This document shows positions 36,098-43,621 of a stretch of 64,000 bases of DNA, in pieces; position 1 is the stretch's first letter; each line of letters begins with the position of its first letter. Position numbers and translations under genes: made by a program. The stretch comes from Elizabethkingia meningoseptica_A (GTDB taxonomy: Bacteria > Bacteroidota > Bacteroidia > Flavobacteriales > Weeksellaceae): contig NZ_JBJDLK010000005.1 in NCBI RefSeq assembly GCF_045762675.1, forward strand, positions 124,001 to 188,000. Direction: 5' to 3'. Below the pieces are notes generated by a model that saw nothing but the letters and a program-made list of their open reading frames with translations, ran no database searches and was not told where the DNA came from.

Positions 36098-37273
36098 TTG
36101 GCAGATGAATGGATAAAGGCTTTAGAGGACATATATCGCAATAAAGGCAATGACGGAAGTATCAATAAGCCTATTGTTACTAAAACTACTCAGGAACTGG
36201 TAAAACCAATAGATAACGTATTCGGGCAAAAGATTGATTATGATACTCCCGATTATGTTATGCGGGAAATGCTGAAAAAAAACGTCTGGAAATTTGCTGT
36301 AGCAAAAAATTACAATGATTGTGTCAGACTTTCAAATCTGATTTTGCGCCCGGATGGAAGCCTTCGCCCATGGAACGAATTTAAAAGAGAAGCTCAGTTA
36401 ATCGTAGGAACCTCAAACCGTTATTTAAGAACAGAATATGATACTATTGTATCATCAGCACAAATGAGCCGTTTATGGCAAGAAATACAACGAGACAAAC
36501 ACATATTTCCATTTGTGCAGTTTGATGTCGTAATGGACGATCACACAAGCGAAATATGCAGTCCGCTCCATAATGTCATAATGTCTGTTGATGATAAAAG
36601 GTTAATATACTTTTTCCCGCCAAATCACTTTAACTGCCGGACAACTATCAGAAAATTAAGAACGGGAATACCCACCGAAGATGTAGAATTACCAGAAATA
36701 CCGGAGGCTTTTCAAAATAACGTAGCTGTGAGCGGTGAAATATTCACAGATAAGAATGCTTACATCGAAAATACCCCTAAAAAGGTATTGTCGATATCCG
36801 AAGAATTTGCAAAGCGTTGGCAGAATTATGAAAAGTTGCTAAAGGATAAAAACTATCAGGAAGTACACTTTGGAAAATCCGGAGGAATGAAAGCCACTCA
36901 CATAGGGCATAACTTCAATAAGAATACCGGAAAATACGAAAAAGAGGTTCAGGAGCTTTTTTATGAAAAAGGTGATGAAATAATACTAACCAATGAAAGG
37001 TCTGATATCCCGGGTAAAAAAGTAGATGGCTTGTTAAATGGGAAAACATTTGACATCAGTACAATTATAGGAACAGGAAAGAATACTATAAAAAGGGCTT
37101 TGAATCATAGTAAAGATAAAAAAGCGCAGATAGCTATCCTTTATTTCCCTAACAAAGAAATGTTTAATCTGGCATGGTTACAAAACTCTATTAAAATGTA
37201 TAATGGTCAGACATCATATAGGTTTGAGCAGATTATTTATGTCGTAAACGGGCAGATTGTATACATACAATAA
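36098..37273 (+). CDS. MuF-domain head protein with C-terminal CdiA-like nuclease toxin domain
   Basis: The MuF domain covers about residues 50-185 and ends in the family motif DDHTSEICSPLHNVI...FFPPNHFNCRTTI (residues 148-184). After a linker, residues about 255-391 resemble the tRNA-nuclease CdiA C-terminal/PBECR type: VHFGKSGGMKATHIGHNF, then VDGLLNGKTFDIS and a final beta hairpin. Phage MuF proteins often carry such polymorphic toxins into the host. The given start is a TTG at 36098. However, the same frame is open and coding-like from 35948 (YYLYEELDWQRLENEY upstream) with no ATG, GTG or earlier TTG, which supports entry by frameshift from the portal gene. I see no adjacent immunity gene. 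Confidence 0.8.
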   Translation: MADEWIKALEDIYRNKGNDGSINKPIVTKTTQELVKPIDNVFGQKIDYDTPDYVMREMLKKNVWKFAVAKNYNDCVRLSNLILRPDGSLRPWNEFKREAQLIVGTSNRYLRTEYDTIVSSAQMSRLWQEIQRDKHIFPFVQFDVVMDDHTSEICSPLHNVIMSVDDKRLIYFFPPNHFNCRTTIRKLRTGIPTEDVELPEIPEAFQNNVAVSGEIFTDKNAYIENTPKKVLSISEEFAKRWQNYEKLLKDKNYQEVHFGKSGGMKATHIGHNFNKNTGKYEKEVQELFYEKGDEIILTNERSDIPGKKVDGLLNGKTFDISTIIGTGKNTIKRALNHSKDKKAQIAILYFPNKEMFNLAWLQNSIKMYNGQTSYRFEQIIYVVNGQIVYIQ

Positions 37274-37274
37274 A

Positions 37275-37301
37275 AAAACCACTCTGTAAAAGAGTGGTTT
37301 T
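37275..37301 (+). terminator. Hairpin terminator after the MuF gene
   Basis: AAAACCACTCT (37275-37285) pairs with AGAGTGGTTTT (37291-37301) around a 5-base loop. It splits the rightward late operon between the MuF-toxin gene and the gpG-like gene, so the latter may have its own promoter or depend on read-through. Confidence 0.7.
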
Positions 37302-37370
37302 AAGCACAATGAGCAGCCGAACTGGTCTCTTTGTTTCACAAATATACAAAACTTTTTGAATATCAAGCAA

Positions 37371-37904
37371 ATGGCAAAGAATTTAGGCGAATTATTATTA
37401 AAGAAAAGAGATGCATTAGCACAAGCATTTCGTGACCTCCCCGCAATAGTGGGTAATGAAGTTATAAACTTTACATTGGAAAACTTTGAAAAACAAGGTT
37501 GGCAGGGTAATTCTTTTGAACCATGGGAGAAAAGAAAGAATCCTACCACATGGGGCAAAAAGGACGATACAGGACGGGCTTTATTAGTCAAAACAGGTAA
37601 ACTGAAACGAAGTATTAGAATTTTAGCCATTCATCAGGATAAAGTTTCCATTGGAGTAGGTGGTGCAGATGTCCCTTATGCTAAAGCTCATAATGAAGGC
37701 TTCAAAGGAACAGTAACCCAGAACGTAAGCGAACACATCAGAAGAGACAAGAACCTCAAAAATATTAAGGTTTCTGCCTTTAAAAGGACTATTAAACAAA
37801 ATATACCGAAACGGAAGTTTATCGGATCAGCTGAAGAATCTTCAGTACTAAATGACCGGATAAAAAAAGTCTGTATCGATGAAATTAAAAATGCCATGAA
37901 ATAA
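37371..37904 (+). CDS. Phage virion morphogenesis protein (Mu gpG family)
   Basis: I start at the ATG at 37371 (MAKNLGELL). The protein has the gpG family blocks GWQGNSFEPWEKRK (about residue 44), LVKTGKLKRSIRI (about 73) and VPYAKAHNEGFKGT (about 102). The C-terminus contains PKRKFIGSAEES. Mu gpG and its relatives act at head-tail joining or tail completion. It is preceded by a terminator hairpin and a 70-base leader. Confidence 0.82.
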   Translation: MAKNLGELLLKKRDALAQAFRDLPAIVGNEVINFTLENFEKQGWQGNSFEPWEKRKNPTTWGKKDDTGRALLVKTGKLKRSIRILAIHQDKVSIGVGGADVPYAKAHNEGFKGTVTQNVSEHIRRDKNLKNIKVSAFKRTIKQNIPKRKFIGSAEESSVLNDRIKKVCIDEIKNAMK

Positions 37905-37925
37905 CCTTTAAAAACTATTTAAACA

Positions 37926-38360
37926 ATGGAAAAACTGTATTTAAAAATCGTAGAATTATTGGGAGCTATTCCAGAGATAAAGTATATCGATCTGGATTCC
38001 GGACAACTTCAGGAAGAAAAACCACCTTTGGCTTATCCTGCGGTTTTAGTACGTATTAATGAGAACAGAGAAGATGTAGATAATGTATTTCAAATTGTAA
38101 CAGGAAATATTCAGCTATTAGTAATTGACAAAACATTTTCCGAAACAAATAGCATTACACCTGAAGCAGTCCGAAAAAAAGGACTTGGCTATATGACACT
38201 TAACACTAAAATCTATAATATTTTACAAGGTTATGAGGATTCGGAGTTTAGAAGCTTTACAAATACCGCTAAAACGGATCAGCAACTTAGAAAAGGTTTA
38301 AAGACGATTGCACAGCAATGGACAACGTCTTGGCGGGAGAGTATGTATAATTCCAACTAA
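37926..38360 (+). CDS. Tail terminator-like protein
   Basis: The 144-residue protein follows the gpG gene, the usual order for tail terminator (tail completion) proteins. It starts with a helix (YLKIVELLGAIPEIKYIDL), then AYPAVLVRINE, a central strand NIQLLVIDKT and a C-terminal strand pair near TTSWRESM, as in the alpha/beta tail terminator fold. Its last 74 bases overlap the opposite-strand gene 38287-38619. It is the last gene of the rightward operon. Confidence 0.6.
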   Translation: MEKLYLKIVELLGAIPEIKYIDLDSGQLQEEKPPLAYPAVLVRINENREDVDNVFQIVTGNIQLLVIDKTFSETNSITPEAVRKKGLGYMTLNTKIYNILQGYEDSEFRSFTNTAKTDQQLRKGLKTIAQQWTTSWRESMYNSN

Positions 38361-38619
38361 AAAATGGGAATCTGGATTTTAACTGTTGTACAGATACCTG
38401 GTTCCTTTCAAGCTCTGAAATAATGTCGCCGCATTCTGAGATCAAATCACAGATGCGGCTTTCTGATATGTCGAATTCCTGTTCTAATTCGCTAAGACAA
38501 CGAGAGAAATTAAGTCCTAAAAGGCAGCTGTACCAATAAAAACGAGCCGCTAATTTGTTGTTGCGATTTTGGATTAAGAACGGGCTGCGACCCTTTGATA
38601 TGTTAGTAACACTTGACAT
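38287..38619 (-). CDS. Conserved hypothetical protein of Bacteroidetes mobile elements
   Basis: I start at 38619 (MSSVTNISKGRSPFLIQNRN). The N-terminus TNISKGRSPFLIxxRNxxLxARFYWYS and a following helical segment (FDISESRICDLISECGDII) form a pattern I recall from Bacteroidetes phages and conjugative elements, but no function is known. The second part looks like a helix-turn-helix. It is the last gene of the leftward early operon and overlaps the end of the convergent tail terminator gene by 74 bases. Confidence 0.6.
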   Translation of the reverse strand: MSSVTNISKGRSPFLIQNRNNKLAARFYWYSCLLGLNFSRCLSELEQEFDISESRICDLISECGDIISELERNQVSVQQLKSRFPFFSWNYTYSPAKTLSIAVQSSLNLF

Positions 38620-38634
38620 TACTACAAAAATAAA

Positions 38635-38666
38635 AAAACGCCTGAACTTGTGCAAGTTGGCGTTTT
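38635..38666 (-). terminator. Terminator after the DUF4468 gene
   Basis: AAAACGCC (38635-38642) and GGCGTTTT (38659-38666) enclose a second stem AACTTG/CAAGTT with a 2-base bulge. On the minus strand it is followed by a long T-run, so it ends the operon reading through 38676. Confidence 0.7.
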
Positions 38667-38675
38667 GTATGGAAA

Positions 38676-39197
38676 CTAAAAATTATTACCTGTTAATTCT
38701 TTTTGTATTCCTTGCTTGATTAGAATTACTTTAGTATTTAAGTAGTTTTCTAGTGGTTCTTTTAGATTTTCTCTATTCAGCTGACCATTATCATTATAAA
38801 TACCATCAAAACCACGATAAGGCAACTTTGAAGAGCTATAGTTGCTATTAGTTTGCAAGTACTTTATAGTTGGTTGATACTTAATTTTACCATCTTTGAA
38901 AGTATAAATGTCTTGATAGGTATAATCTAAATTACTTACTGCATATTTAGCAACTGCATTAACAACAATCTGATCATTGTCAACTATAGATATAACGTTG
39001 TCAGGTGAGTTAAACTGCTTTTGTAAATACATTCTAGTAGCCTTAAATAATTCTGCTTGTGATTTGTCTGCAAAATCAAGAACTATATAATTTTTAGCTG
39101 TATCTTTTTCATTTATAATTCCATCAGGGGATAATTTAAAACTTTGTGCATTAATAAATATAGTCGATAGAGTAAGAAATAATAACAGTTTTTTCAT
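38676..39197 (-). CDS. Secreted DUF4468-like protein
   Basis: A signal peptide (MKKLLLFLTLSTIFINAQ) is followed by a domain with the DUF4468 (TBP-like fold) pattern: LSPDGIINEKDTAKNYIVLDF, then KSQAELFKATRMYLQKQF, IVVNA and YTFKDGKIKYQP. Such proteins are common as chromosomal exported proteins in Bacteroidetes. Here it sits inside the phage at the early/late junction with its own terminator, so it is a candidate lysogenic-conversion (moron) gene. A role at the cell surface is a guess. Confidence 0.7.
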   Translation of the reverse strand: MKKLLLFLTLSTIFINAQSFKLSPDGIINEKDTAKNYIVLDFADKSQAELFKATRMYLQKQFNSPDNVISIVDNDQIVVNAVAKYAVSNLDYTYQDIYTFKDGKIKYQPTIKYLQTNSNYSSSKLPYRGFDGIYNDNGQLNRENLKEPLENYLNTKVILIKQGIQKELTGNNF

Positions 39198-39220
39198 AGT
39201 TTAAAATTTTTCAAATTTAA

Positions 39221-39442
39221 TTAATAATCTCTTCCAACAAAGTAACCAAGCCAAAATAAATCTTTTGCTGATATCTCTTTTCCTTTTTTAGGTGAAAATA
39301 TAATTGTTCGGCTATCTGTTGTAATAGTTTTAACCGTAATATTAGTTTTAGTTGCAATACCTATACCAATAGAACAGTCTTCCAATGCAGCTTGTATTTT
39401 TTTTATAATTTCCGGTTGTGCATTTATTTTAATTTCTTCCAT
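39221..39442 (-). CDS. Small hypothetical phage protein
   Basis: I start at the second methionine (39442, MEEIKINAQPE), giving 73 residues. It has a helical start, two short strands and a hydrophobic aromatic end (DLFWLGYFVGRDY). I recognise no family. It lies between a terminator and the DUF4468 gene. Confidence 0.5.
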   Translation of the reverse strand: MEEIKINAQPEIIKKIQAALEDCSIGIGIATKTNITVKTITTDSRTIIFSPKKGKEISAKDLFWLGYFVGRDY

Positions 39443-39469
39443 TTTAAATTTATTAAAGGTTATCAAAAA

Positions 39470-39489
39470 AGCCTCGGTTTCCCGAGGCT
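39470..39489 (-). terminator. Hairpin terminator in the early operon
   Basis: AGCCTCGG (39470-39477) pairs with CCGAGGCT (39482-39489). On the minus strand the stem is followed by TTTTTT. It lies 115 bases past the stop of the gene ending at 39604 and probably ends the main early transcript. Nothing else is visible between 39490 and 39603. Confidence 0.75.
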
Positions 39490-39603
39490 AACCAATGATA
39501 CATTCATTTTAATCTACATTTTTACCTACTTCATTATTTTTATAACCAAAGATAATTCCAGATTTTTTTTATCTATTGTGGTAATCCGTAAGGAATTTTC
39601 TAT

Positions 39604-39882
39604 TTATTTGTTAAGTGTTTTTAAAAGCTTTTTAACCTCAGTTTCAAACACCTTTAAATACAATGTATTTTCGCTTTGTTTTTCATCCGGCTTAGTTGCT
39701 GTAAAGGTGTAAACTTCTGTTTTTGGTTCATTTACCAACATTTCTTCGGTAGCGGGTAATTTTTGAATAAAAGCTTTGATCTCGTAGCCTTCTATTTGTA
39801 GAAAACTGATGATATCGCTTTGCGGAATATGCATTTTTATTTCCATTCTGATAACGTCATTTACTTGTGTTAACTTGACCAT
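39604..39882 (-). CDS. Hypothetical early phage protein
   Basis: I start at 39882 (MVKLTQVNDVIRMEI), where the ATG overlaps the preceding gene region by a few bases. The 92 residues form two strands, a helix (IPQSDIISFLQIEGYEI) and a charged linker, then a C-terminal helix (YLKVFETEVKKLLKTL). No family is recognised. It is the last gene before the early-operon terminator. Confidence 0.55.
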   Translation of the reverse strand: MVKLTQVNDVIRMEIKMHIPQSDIISFLQIEGYEIKAFIQKLPATEEMLVNEPKTEVYTFTATKPDEKQSENTLYLKVFETEVKKLLKTLNK

Positions 39883-39884
39883 AT

Positions 39885-40127
39885 TTATTCTATAATTTGC
39901 AACCATTTAAGCGGGACAGTATAAAAGAACTCCGGAGGGTAACCACTACCATCATTTATTGTATACATGTCACCTAATGAATCATGATCACTGTCATACT
40001 CGTGAATTTTAACTTCCTTATCAGGAAAGCAATGTTTACAATCTGAAGGAATCCCAATACTGCGTAAATCTTCATAAGTACAATTTACTTTTGCTTTTTT
40101 GCCAATTAGATTATTTCTTTTTTTCAT
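39885..40127 (-). CDS. Hypothetical early phage protein, Cys-pair
   Basis: This 80-residue protein starts MKKRNNLIGKKAKVNC and has a DCKHC pair and a GSGYPPEFFYTVPLKWLQ end. It resembles a small SH3-like or ligand-binding barrel, but I do not recognise a family. It overlaps the upstream gene by 17 bases. Confidence 0.55.
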   Translation of the reverse strand: MKKRNNLIGKKAKVNCTYEDLRSIGIPSDCKHCFPDKEVKIHEYDSDHDSLGDMYTINDGSGYPPEFFYTVPLKWLQIIE

Positions 40128-40854
40128 TTCTTGATTGTTTTTCTGTTATTAAAATATTGTATACCTCTGGGTGAGTTCTTTGTGAAGTATTGGAAATCAT
40201 TGTTTCCAATTCTTTGTCCGTCATCTGCTTTGCAGTATTAGGCAAACTTGAAATATAGGCTTCTAAGCTAAATAAAGGGTCATTCCGGTCTGCTTTTGCC
40301 TTGGATGGTACTTTTATCTTTTTAGATAATTTTTCAAACATTTTAGCCGTTTTATCGCTTATTGGGGTTTCTTCAATTTGTCTATTGGTTAACTTTTGCT
40401 CTGAAACTATTATCTGCTCACGGATTTCTGCTTTTTCATCCATATACTTTGGAATCCAACCCATAATTACAACATGATCCAGACGGTAAAAATCTCCGAA
40501 ACTTCCATTTCTTGCCATCTTAAACAATAAAACTATATCCTCTAAAGTGTCACCATACTTAAAAGCCTCTATCAGATCGGCAGATAATGCAATCATTTGA
40601 TCGTCATTAAGCTTTTTACTAACATTTATCAGATTATTAAACCTGTATAGTATTGCGTAAACTGTTTTGATTAGGGTGTTTTCATCAGCTTTTATCAGTT
40701 GGGCAATACTGGAACCTGTTTGGAAAACTTCTTTAATGGTTAATTTCCTTTCAATACTTGCTAACTCAATACTATTGTTTTCCACCAAACATTGCATCAA
40801 TTTTGCTGAAGGCAGATGCTGGATCGTTGTGTTTTGGTTTGTTGAGTTCTTCAT
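40111..40854 (-). CDS. Early phage protein (DUF6633-like)
   Basis: The 247-residue helical protein has a conserved-looking central part (DDQMIALSADLIEAFKYGDTLEDIVLLFKMARNGSFGDFYRLD). It resembles phage proteins of the DUF6633 type seen in Bacteroidetes, function unknown. The C-terminal third is Lys-rich and less ordered. It overlaps the preceding replication-organiser-like gene by 83 bases in a different frame, a long overlap that suggests either a later true start or real coupling. Confidence 0.6.
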   Translation of the reverse strand: MKNSTNQNTTIQHLPSAKLMQCLVENNSIELASIERKLTIKEVFQTGSSIAQLIKADENTLIKTVYAILYRFNNLINVSKKLNDDQMIALSADLIEAFKYGDTLEDIVLLFKMARNGSFGDFYRLDHVVIMGWIPKYMDEKAEIREQIIVSEQKLTNRQIEETPISDKTAKMFEKLSKKIKVPSKAKADRNDPLFSLEAYISSLPNTAKQMTDKELETMISNTSQRTHPEVYNILITEKQSRNEKKK

Positions 40855-41152
40855 AATACTTTTTGTATTGTTGTGGATTGGCTTTGACTGTTTCCACTTG
40901 GTTCACATACTTATCGAAGTTGGAAGGGCGAAATATTGTCGTTGGACATAGATGCTGCGCCATTACTTCGTTATTCTTCCATTCTAAGGTCTTAAGCTGA
41001 ATAACTTCCTGCATCTGTTCTTTTGTATATCCTGCTTTAAATCTTGCCGATATCGGGTTTGTATTGCTTTTTATCGGTTTGAATCGCTTTCCTGTAATCT
41101 CATTGAAATAATTTAGTATTTCAATTTCTGGGGTGATGGTTTCTGTATTCAT
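40772..41152 (-). CDS. Phage replisome-organiser C-terminal-like protein
   Basis: The protein matches the 'conserved phage C-terminal domain' (Phg_2220_C) seen at the end of replication initiators: EILNYFNEITGKRFKP, then SARFKAGYTKEQMQEVIQLKTLEW and TIFRPSNFDKYVNQ. At 126 residues the domain stands alone, without an N-terminal DNA-binding part. It overlaps the upstream gene by 4 bases. In a transposable phage it may help load host replication proteins. Confidence 0.72.
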   Translation of the reverse strand: MNTETITPEIEILNYFNEITGKRFKPIKSNTNPISARFKAGYTKEQMQEVIQLKTLEWKNNEVMAQHLCPTTIFRPSNFDKYVNQVETVKANPQQYKKYYEELNKPKHNDPASAFSKIDAMFGGKQ

Positions 41153-41685
41153 TTTTCATATTTTAAATCTGTCCAGTGGATAATTTTACCCTTAAACCAA
41201 TAGTTCCCAGTCTTTCTACCATTTTCTTCAATTATATCATAGAAATACTTAACAAAATCAGAATAACTGTCGAAACCGTCGTTTATGGATAATTGTTCTT
41301 TTGCATCATAATACAAATAGAAGTCATCACCACCGATGTAAGAATGTTCTTTTGATATTGTAATTTCCAAATCAGAACCCCTGCGGGTCATGAAAATTTC
41401 CTGAACTGATACCACCTGAGCTTGAGGAGCAAAACGAAACATATTTTTTGTTCTGGCATTAATGAAAAAATCAATCATCATTCCGACTTTCCAACGACTG
41501 GAACTGTCTTCACGAATCGTATGAATTTTAGGAGTTAATAGCCTAATTAACATTGGAGGCATTCTATAGCACTTGAAAAACTCTTTTGATTCGGGAACAA
41601 TTTTGTTTTTGATCAGACCTGCGAAAATCTTTTCCGGAAATAATGTTGGCTTTCCGTTAATCTGTGTTTTGAAAGATAGTATCAT
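41149..41685 (-). CDS. ASCH/PUA-like domain protein
   Basis: The 178-residue protein contains KIHTIREDSSSRWKVGMMIDFF followed by FRFAPQAQVVSVQEI. This is the ASCH-like pattern (a short helix, basic residues and a beta barrel) common in phages and thought to bind RNA or modified nucleic acid. The rest, including NYWFKGKIIHWTDLKY at the end, is typical of Bacteroidetes phage homologues. The function is not established. Confidence 0.6.
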   Translation of the reverse strand: MILSFKTQINGKPTLFPEKIFAGLIKNKIVPESKEFFKCYRMPPMLIRLLTPKIHTIREDSSSRWKVGMMIDFFINARTKNMFRFAPQAQVVSVQEIFMTRRGSDLEITISKEHSYIGGDDFYLYYDAKEQLSINDGFDSYSDFVKYFYDIIEENGRKTGNYWFKGKIIHWTDLKYEK

Positions 41686-41687
41686 AA

Positions 41688-42155
41688 TTAATTTAAATTT
41701 TTAAGTTTTTGCCCTTTTCTCCACCATGCCTCATTCATTGGTTTTTCAGCACTCTTGGCATTGTTATACTTTAATGTTTGCATTTGTGCCAACAAAATTT
41801 TTAGTTCTGATAAATTATAGGAATTCAGATGCTTTTTACAAACAGAGTACTGTAACATCCAGTTATTAAACTTCTGGAAATCTCCGGATTCTTTTATTCC
41901 TTCCTGTTCTGCAACTGCTAAAATTTTGCTTCTCCATTCTTTACATAGTATTTCTTCCAGTAAAGCATTATTTCTCGCTTCGACATCCTTTGGTAAAGGC
42001 TTATGAATAGCCAAAAGGTTTATAGCTTCTTCTGTTGAAAGATCATCTATTTTTGAAGCTCTAAACCCGGTAAATCCGCTAATCTCTATTGCAACATCCA
42101 TTGGTTTTCTGTCTGCAAATAGTTCTTTGAGTTGTTCGTGTGGGGTTGTCATCAT
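41688..42155 (-). CDS. Hypothetical helical early protein
   Basis: This 155-residue, mostly helical protein (MDVAIEISGFTGFRASKIDDLSTEEAINLL, then ALLEEILCKEWRSKILAVAEQEGI) has no clear motif. It lies two genes downstream of the reverse transcriptase. Its size would fit an Avd-like DGR accessory protein, but it lacks the strong positive charge expected of Avd, so I leave it unassigned. Confidence 0.55.
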   Translation of the reverse strand: MMTTPHEQLKELFADRKPMDVAIEISGFTGFRASKIDDLSTEEAINLLAIHKPLPKDVEARNNALLEEILCKEWRSKILAVAEQEGIKESGDFQKFNNWMLQYSVCKKHLNSYNLSELKILLAQMQTLKYNNAKSAEKPMNEAWWRKGQKLKNLN

Positions 42156-42167
42156 ATTAGTAGAGTT

Positions 42168-42464
42168 TTAGGTGAATTCGAGTCTTCTATCTTGTTTAAC
42201 TATGGTTGTTTTAAAAGGAAATTTGTCTTTAGGAACCTGCCTAATCATGAATATTAAATTTGCTGATCCACAAAAAAGTATATTTTTATCGCCTTTTCTT
42301 TCTATTTGCAAAGTCAGAAGCTCAGTTCCGGGCTTTACCTTAGAGGGCTCCACTTTGTAATCAAGTATCAGTATTTCAGTGTTTATAATTTTATCTATGC
42401 TTATTTTATCACCTATGAAGGTGCTTTCTTTTGGCTTTATTCCTAATTCGCTAAAGTTGAACAT
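42168..42464 (-). CDS. Hypothetical early protein next to the DGR reverse transcriptase
   Basis: This 98-residue beta-rich protein (ELLTLQIERKGDKNILFCGSANLIFMI) has an OB-like feel but no diagnostic motif. It overlaps the end of the reverse transcriptase gene by 22 bases and so is co-translated with it. Many phages of Bacteroidetes carry similar small proteins in replication regions. Confidence 0.55.
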   Translation of the reverse strand: MFNFSELGIKPKESTFIGDKISIDKIINTEILILDYKVEPSKVKPGTELLTLQIERKGDKNILFCGSANLIFMIRQVPKDKFPFKTTIVKQDRRLEFT

Positions 42465-43408
42465 CCCAGTTTTTTAAGTAAGTTTTTTGAATCACAATGC
42501 TTTGTCCAACCTTTATAAGAAGCAATTGAAGCTTTGTTTGGTCTTTTTTTGAGCATTCGGGCAAAACGTTTTTTGATTGATTTACGTAGTAAAACGTGCG
42601 AGTGATAATGTTTGTAGCCTACAAAGTCAATTCCTCGTTTTGATACTGGAAATACTTGCCAGTTATTTTTTACTGTTAATTTTAAACGCTCTTTAAAGTA
42701 GGTTTCAATTTCTTTTAAAAGCTGATGCAGATATTCTTTACTATCAGATAAAATAACCAGATCATCTGCATACCTGAAATAATACTTTACTGATTTTTGT
42801 TCTTTGATCCAGTGATCGAAATAGGTTAAGTAAAAGTTTGCTAAAAACTGACTTAAATAGTTACCAATAGGAAGCCCCGGCGCACTATCTATAATTTCAT
42901 CCAGCAACCAAAGCAGATCAGTATCTTTAAATTTTCTTCGTAGTAATGTTTTTAGTATTTCGTGGTCAATGTTTGGATAAAATTTTTCAACATCCAATTT
43001 TAGACAATAGGTAGTTTTTTCGACATTTTTTAAAGCTTTGCGTACTGCAAAAGAAGCTGCATGAATACCTTTTCCTTTTATACAGCTATAAGAGTCAGCA
43101 GTAAAAGTTGAAACGAATATCGGCTCTAAGATGTTCATTACTGCATGATGTGTAATTCTATCAGGGAAGAACGGCAGACGGTATACTTCACGCTCTTTTG
43201 GTTCATACACTTTAAACACTGAGTATTCAGATGTTTTATAGCTTTTCATACGTAACTGGGTGTTAAGCTTCATAATATTATTTTCTTTATTCTTATTATG
43301 CAGCATAATGCCGTATCTGTTAGCCTTTCCTTTCTGGGCTTTTTCATCAGCAAGCATCAAATTTTCGATGCTGATAATTTTCTCGTATAGATTGTTTAAT
43401 CTTTTCAT
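42443..43408 (-). CDS. Reverse transcriptase of a diversity-generating retroelement
   Basis: I start at 43408 (MKRLNNLYEK), giving 321 residues; the longer frame upstream merely runs through the template repeat. Reverse transcriptase motifs are intact: the metal-binding LKLDVEKFYPNID (Asp139), GLPIGNYLSQFLANFYL (178-194) and the catalytic YADD box in FRYADDLVIL (213-216). The length and lack of other domains fit DGR enzymes. It lies 100 bases downstream of the template repeat, with two target genes just upstream. It should copy the template RNA with errors at adenines and replace the variable repeats. Confidence 0.9.
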   Translation of the reverse strand: MKRLNNLYEKIISIENLMLADEKAQKGKANRYGIMLHNKNKENNIMKLNTQLRMKSYKTSEYSVFKVYEPKEREVYRLPFFPDRITHHAVMNILEPIFVSTFTADSYSCIKGKGIHAASFAVRKALKNVEKTTYCLKLDVEKFYPNIDHEILKTLLRRKFKDTDLLWLLDEIIDSAPGLPIGNYLSQFLANFYLTYFDHWIKEQKSVKYYFRYADDLVILSDSKEYLHQLLKEIETYFKERLKLTVKNNWQVFPVSKRGIDFVGYKHYHSHVLLRKSIKKRFARMLKKRPNKASIASYKGWTKHCDSKNLLKKLGCSTLAN

Positions 43409-43512
43409 TTTGCCTTTGCTTTTAAAAAAGTCGTTTTCGGAAATCCTACCAACGCCTTTTGGAAAGTGAGTTGTTTTTTGCCAAGAGGCAGGGCTTGCAG
43501 TGTTAAAATGAA

Positions 43513-43588
43513 CATAGGTGAGAGCTGACGTTCGAATTCGAGTTATCGTAGTTGTAGTCGTTGAACGAGAACCCGGAACCGGAAGAAC
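43513..43588 (-). repeat. DGR template repeat (TR)
   Basis: This 76-base non-coding repeat aligns without gaps to VR1 (offset 188) and VR2 (offset 664). Read on the minus strand it would encode SFNDYNYDNSNSNVSSH, rich in AAC/AAT codons, the hallmark of DGR templates. It has 17 adenines in the 60-base part that differs, and all differences from the variable repeats in that part fall on these adenines (13 in VR2, 11 in VR1). Confidence 0.9.
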
Positions 43589-43621
43589 TACAGCAACACA
43601 CTGCACAACCTTTATTATCAA

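Noticed and set aside
35940..36100. Portal/MuF frame change as a simple sequencing or mutational indel
   Set aside because: Not fully excluded because a six-T run is present. The in-phase canonical heptamer, correct spacer and strong stem-loop together make a programmed site more likely.
43409..43621. N-terminal extension of the reverse transcriptase to 392 residues
   Set aside because: The extra 71 residues are the template repeat read in another frame (Thr/Arg-rich, low complexity). The protein-like sequence begins at the ATG at 43408.
42468..43621. Group II intron or retron as the source of the reverse transcriptase
   Set aside because: There is no intron RNA-like sequence, maturase domain or msr/msd pair. 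The template and variable repeats with adenine-only changes identify a DGR instead.
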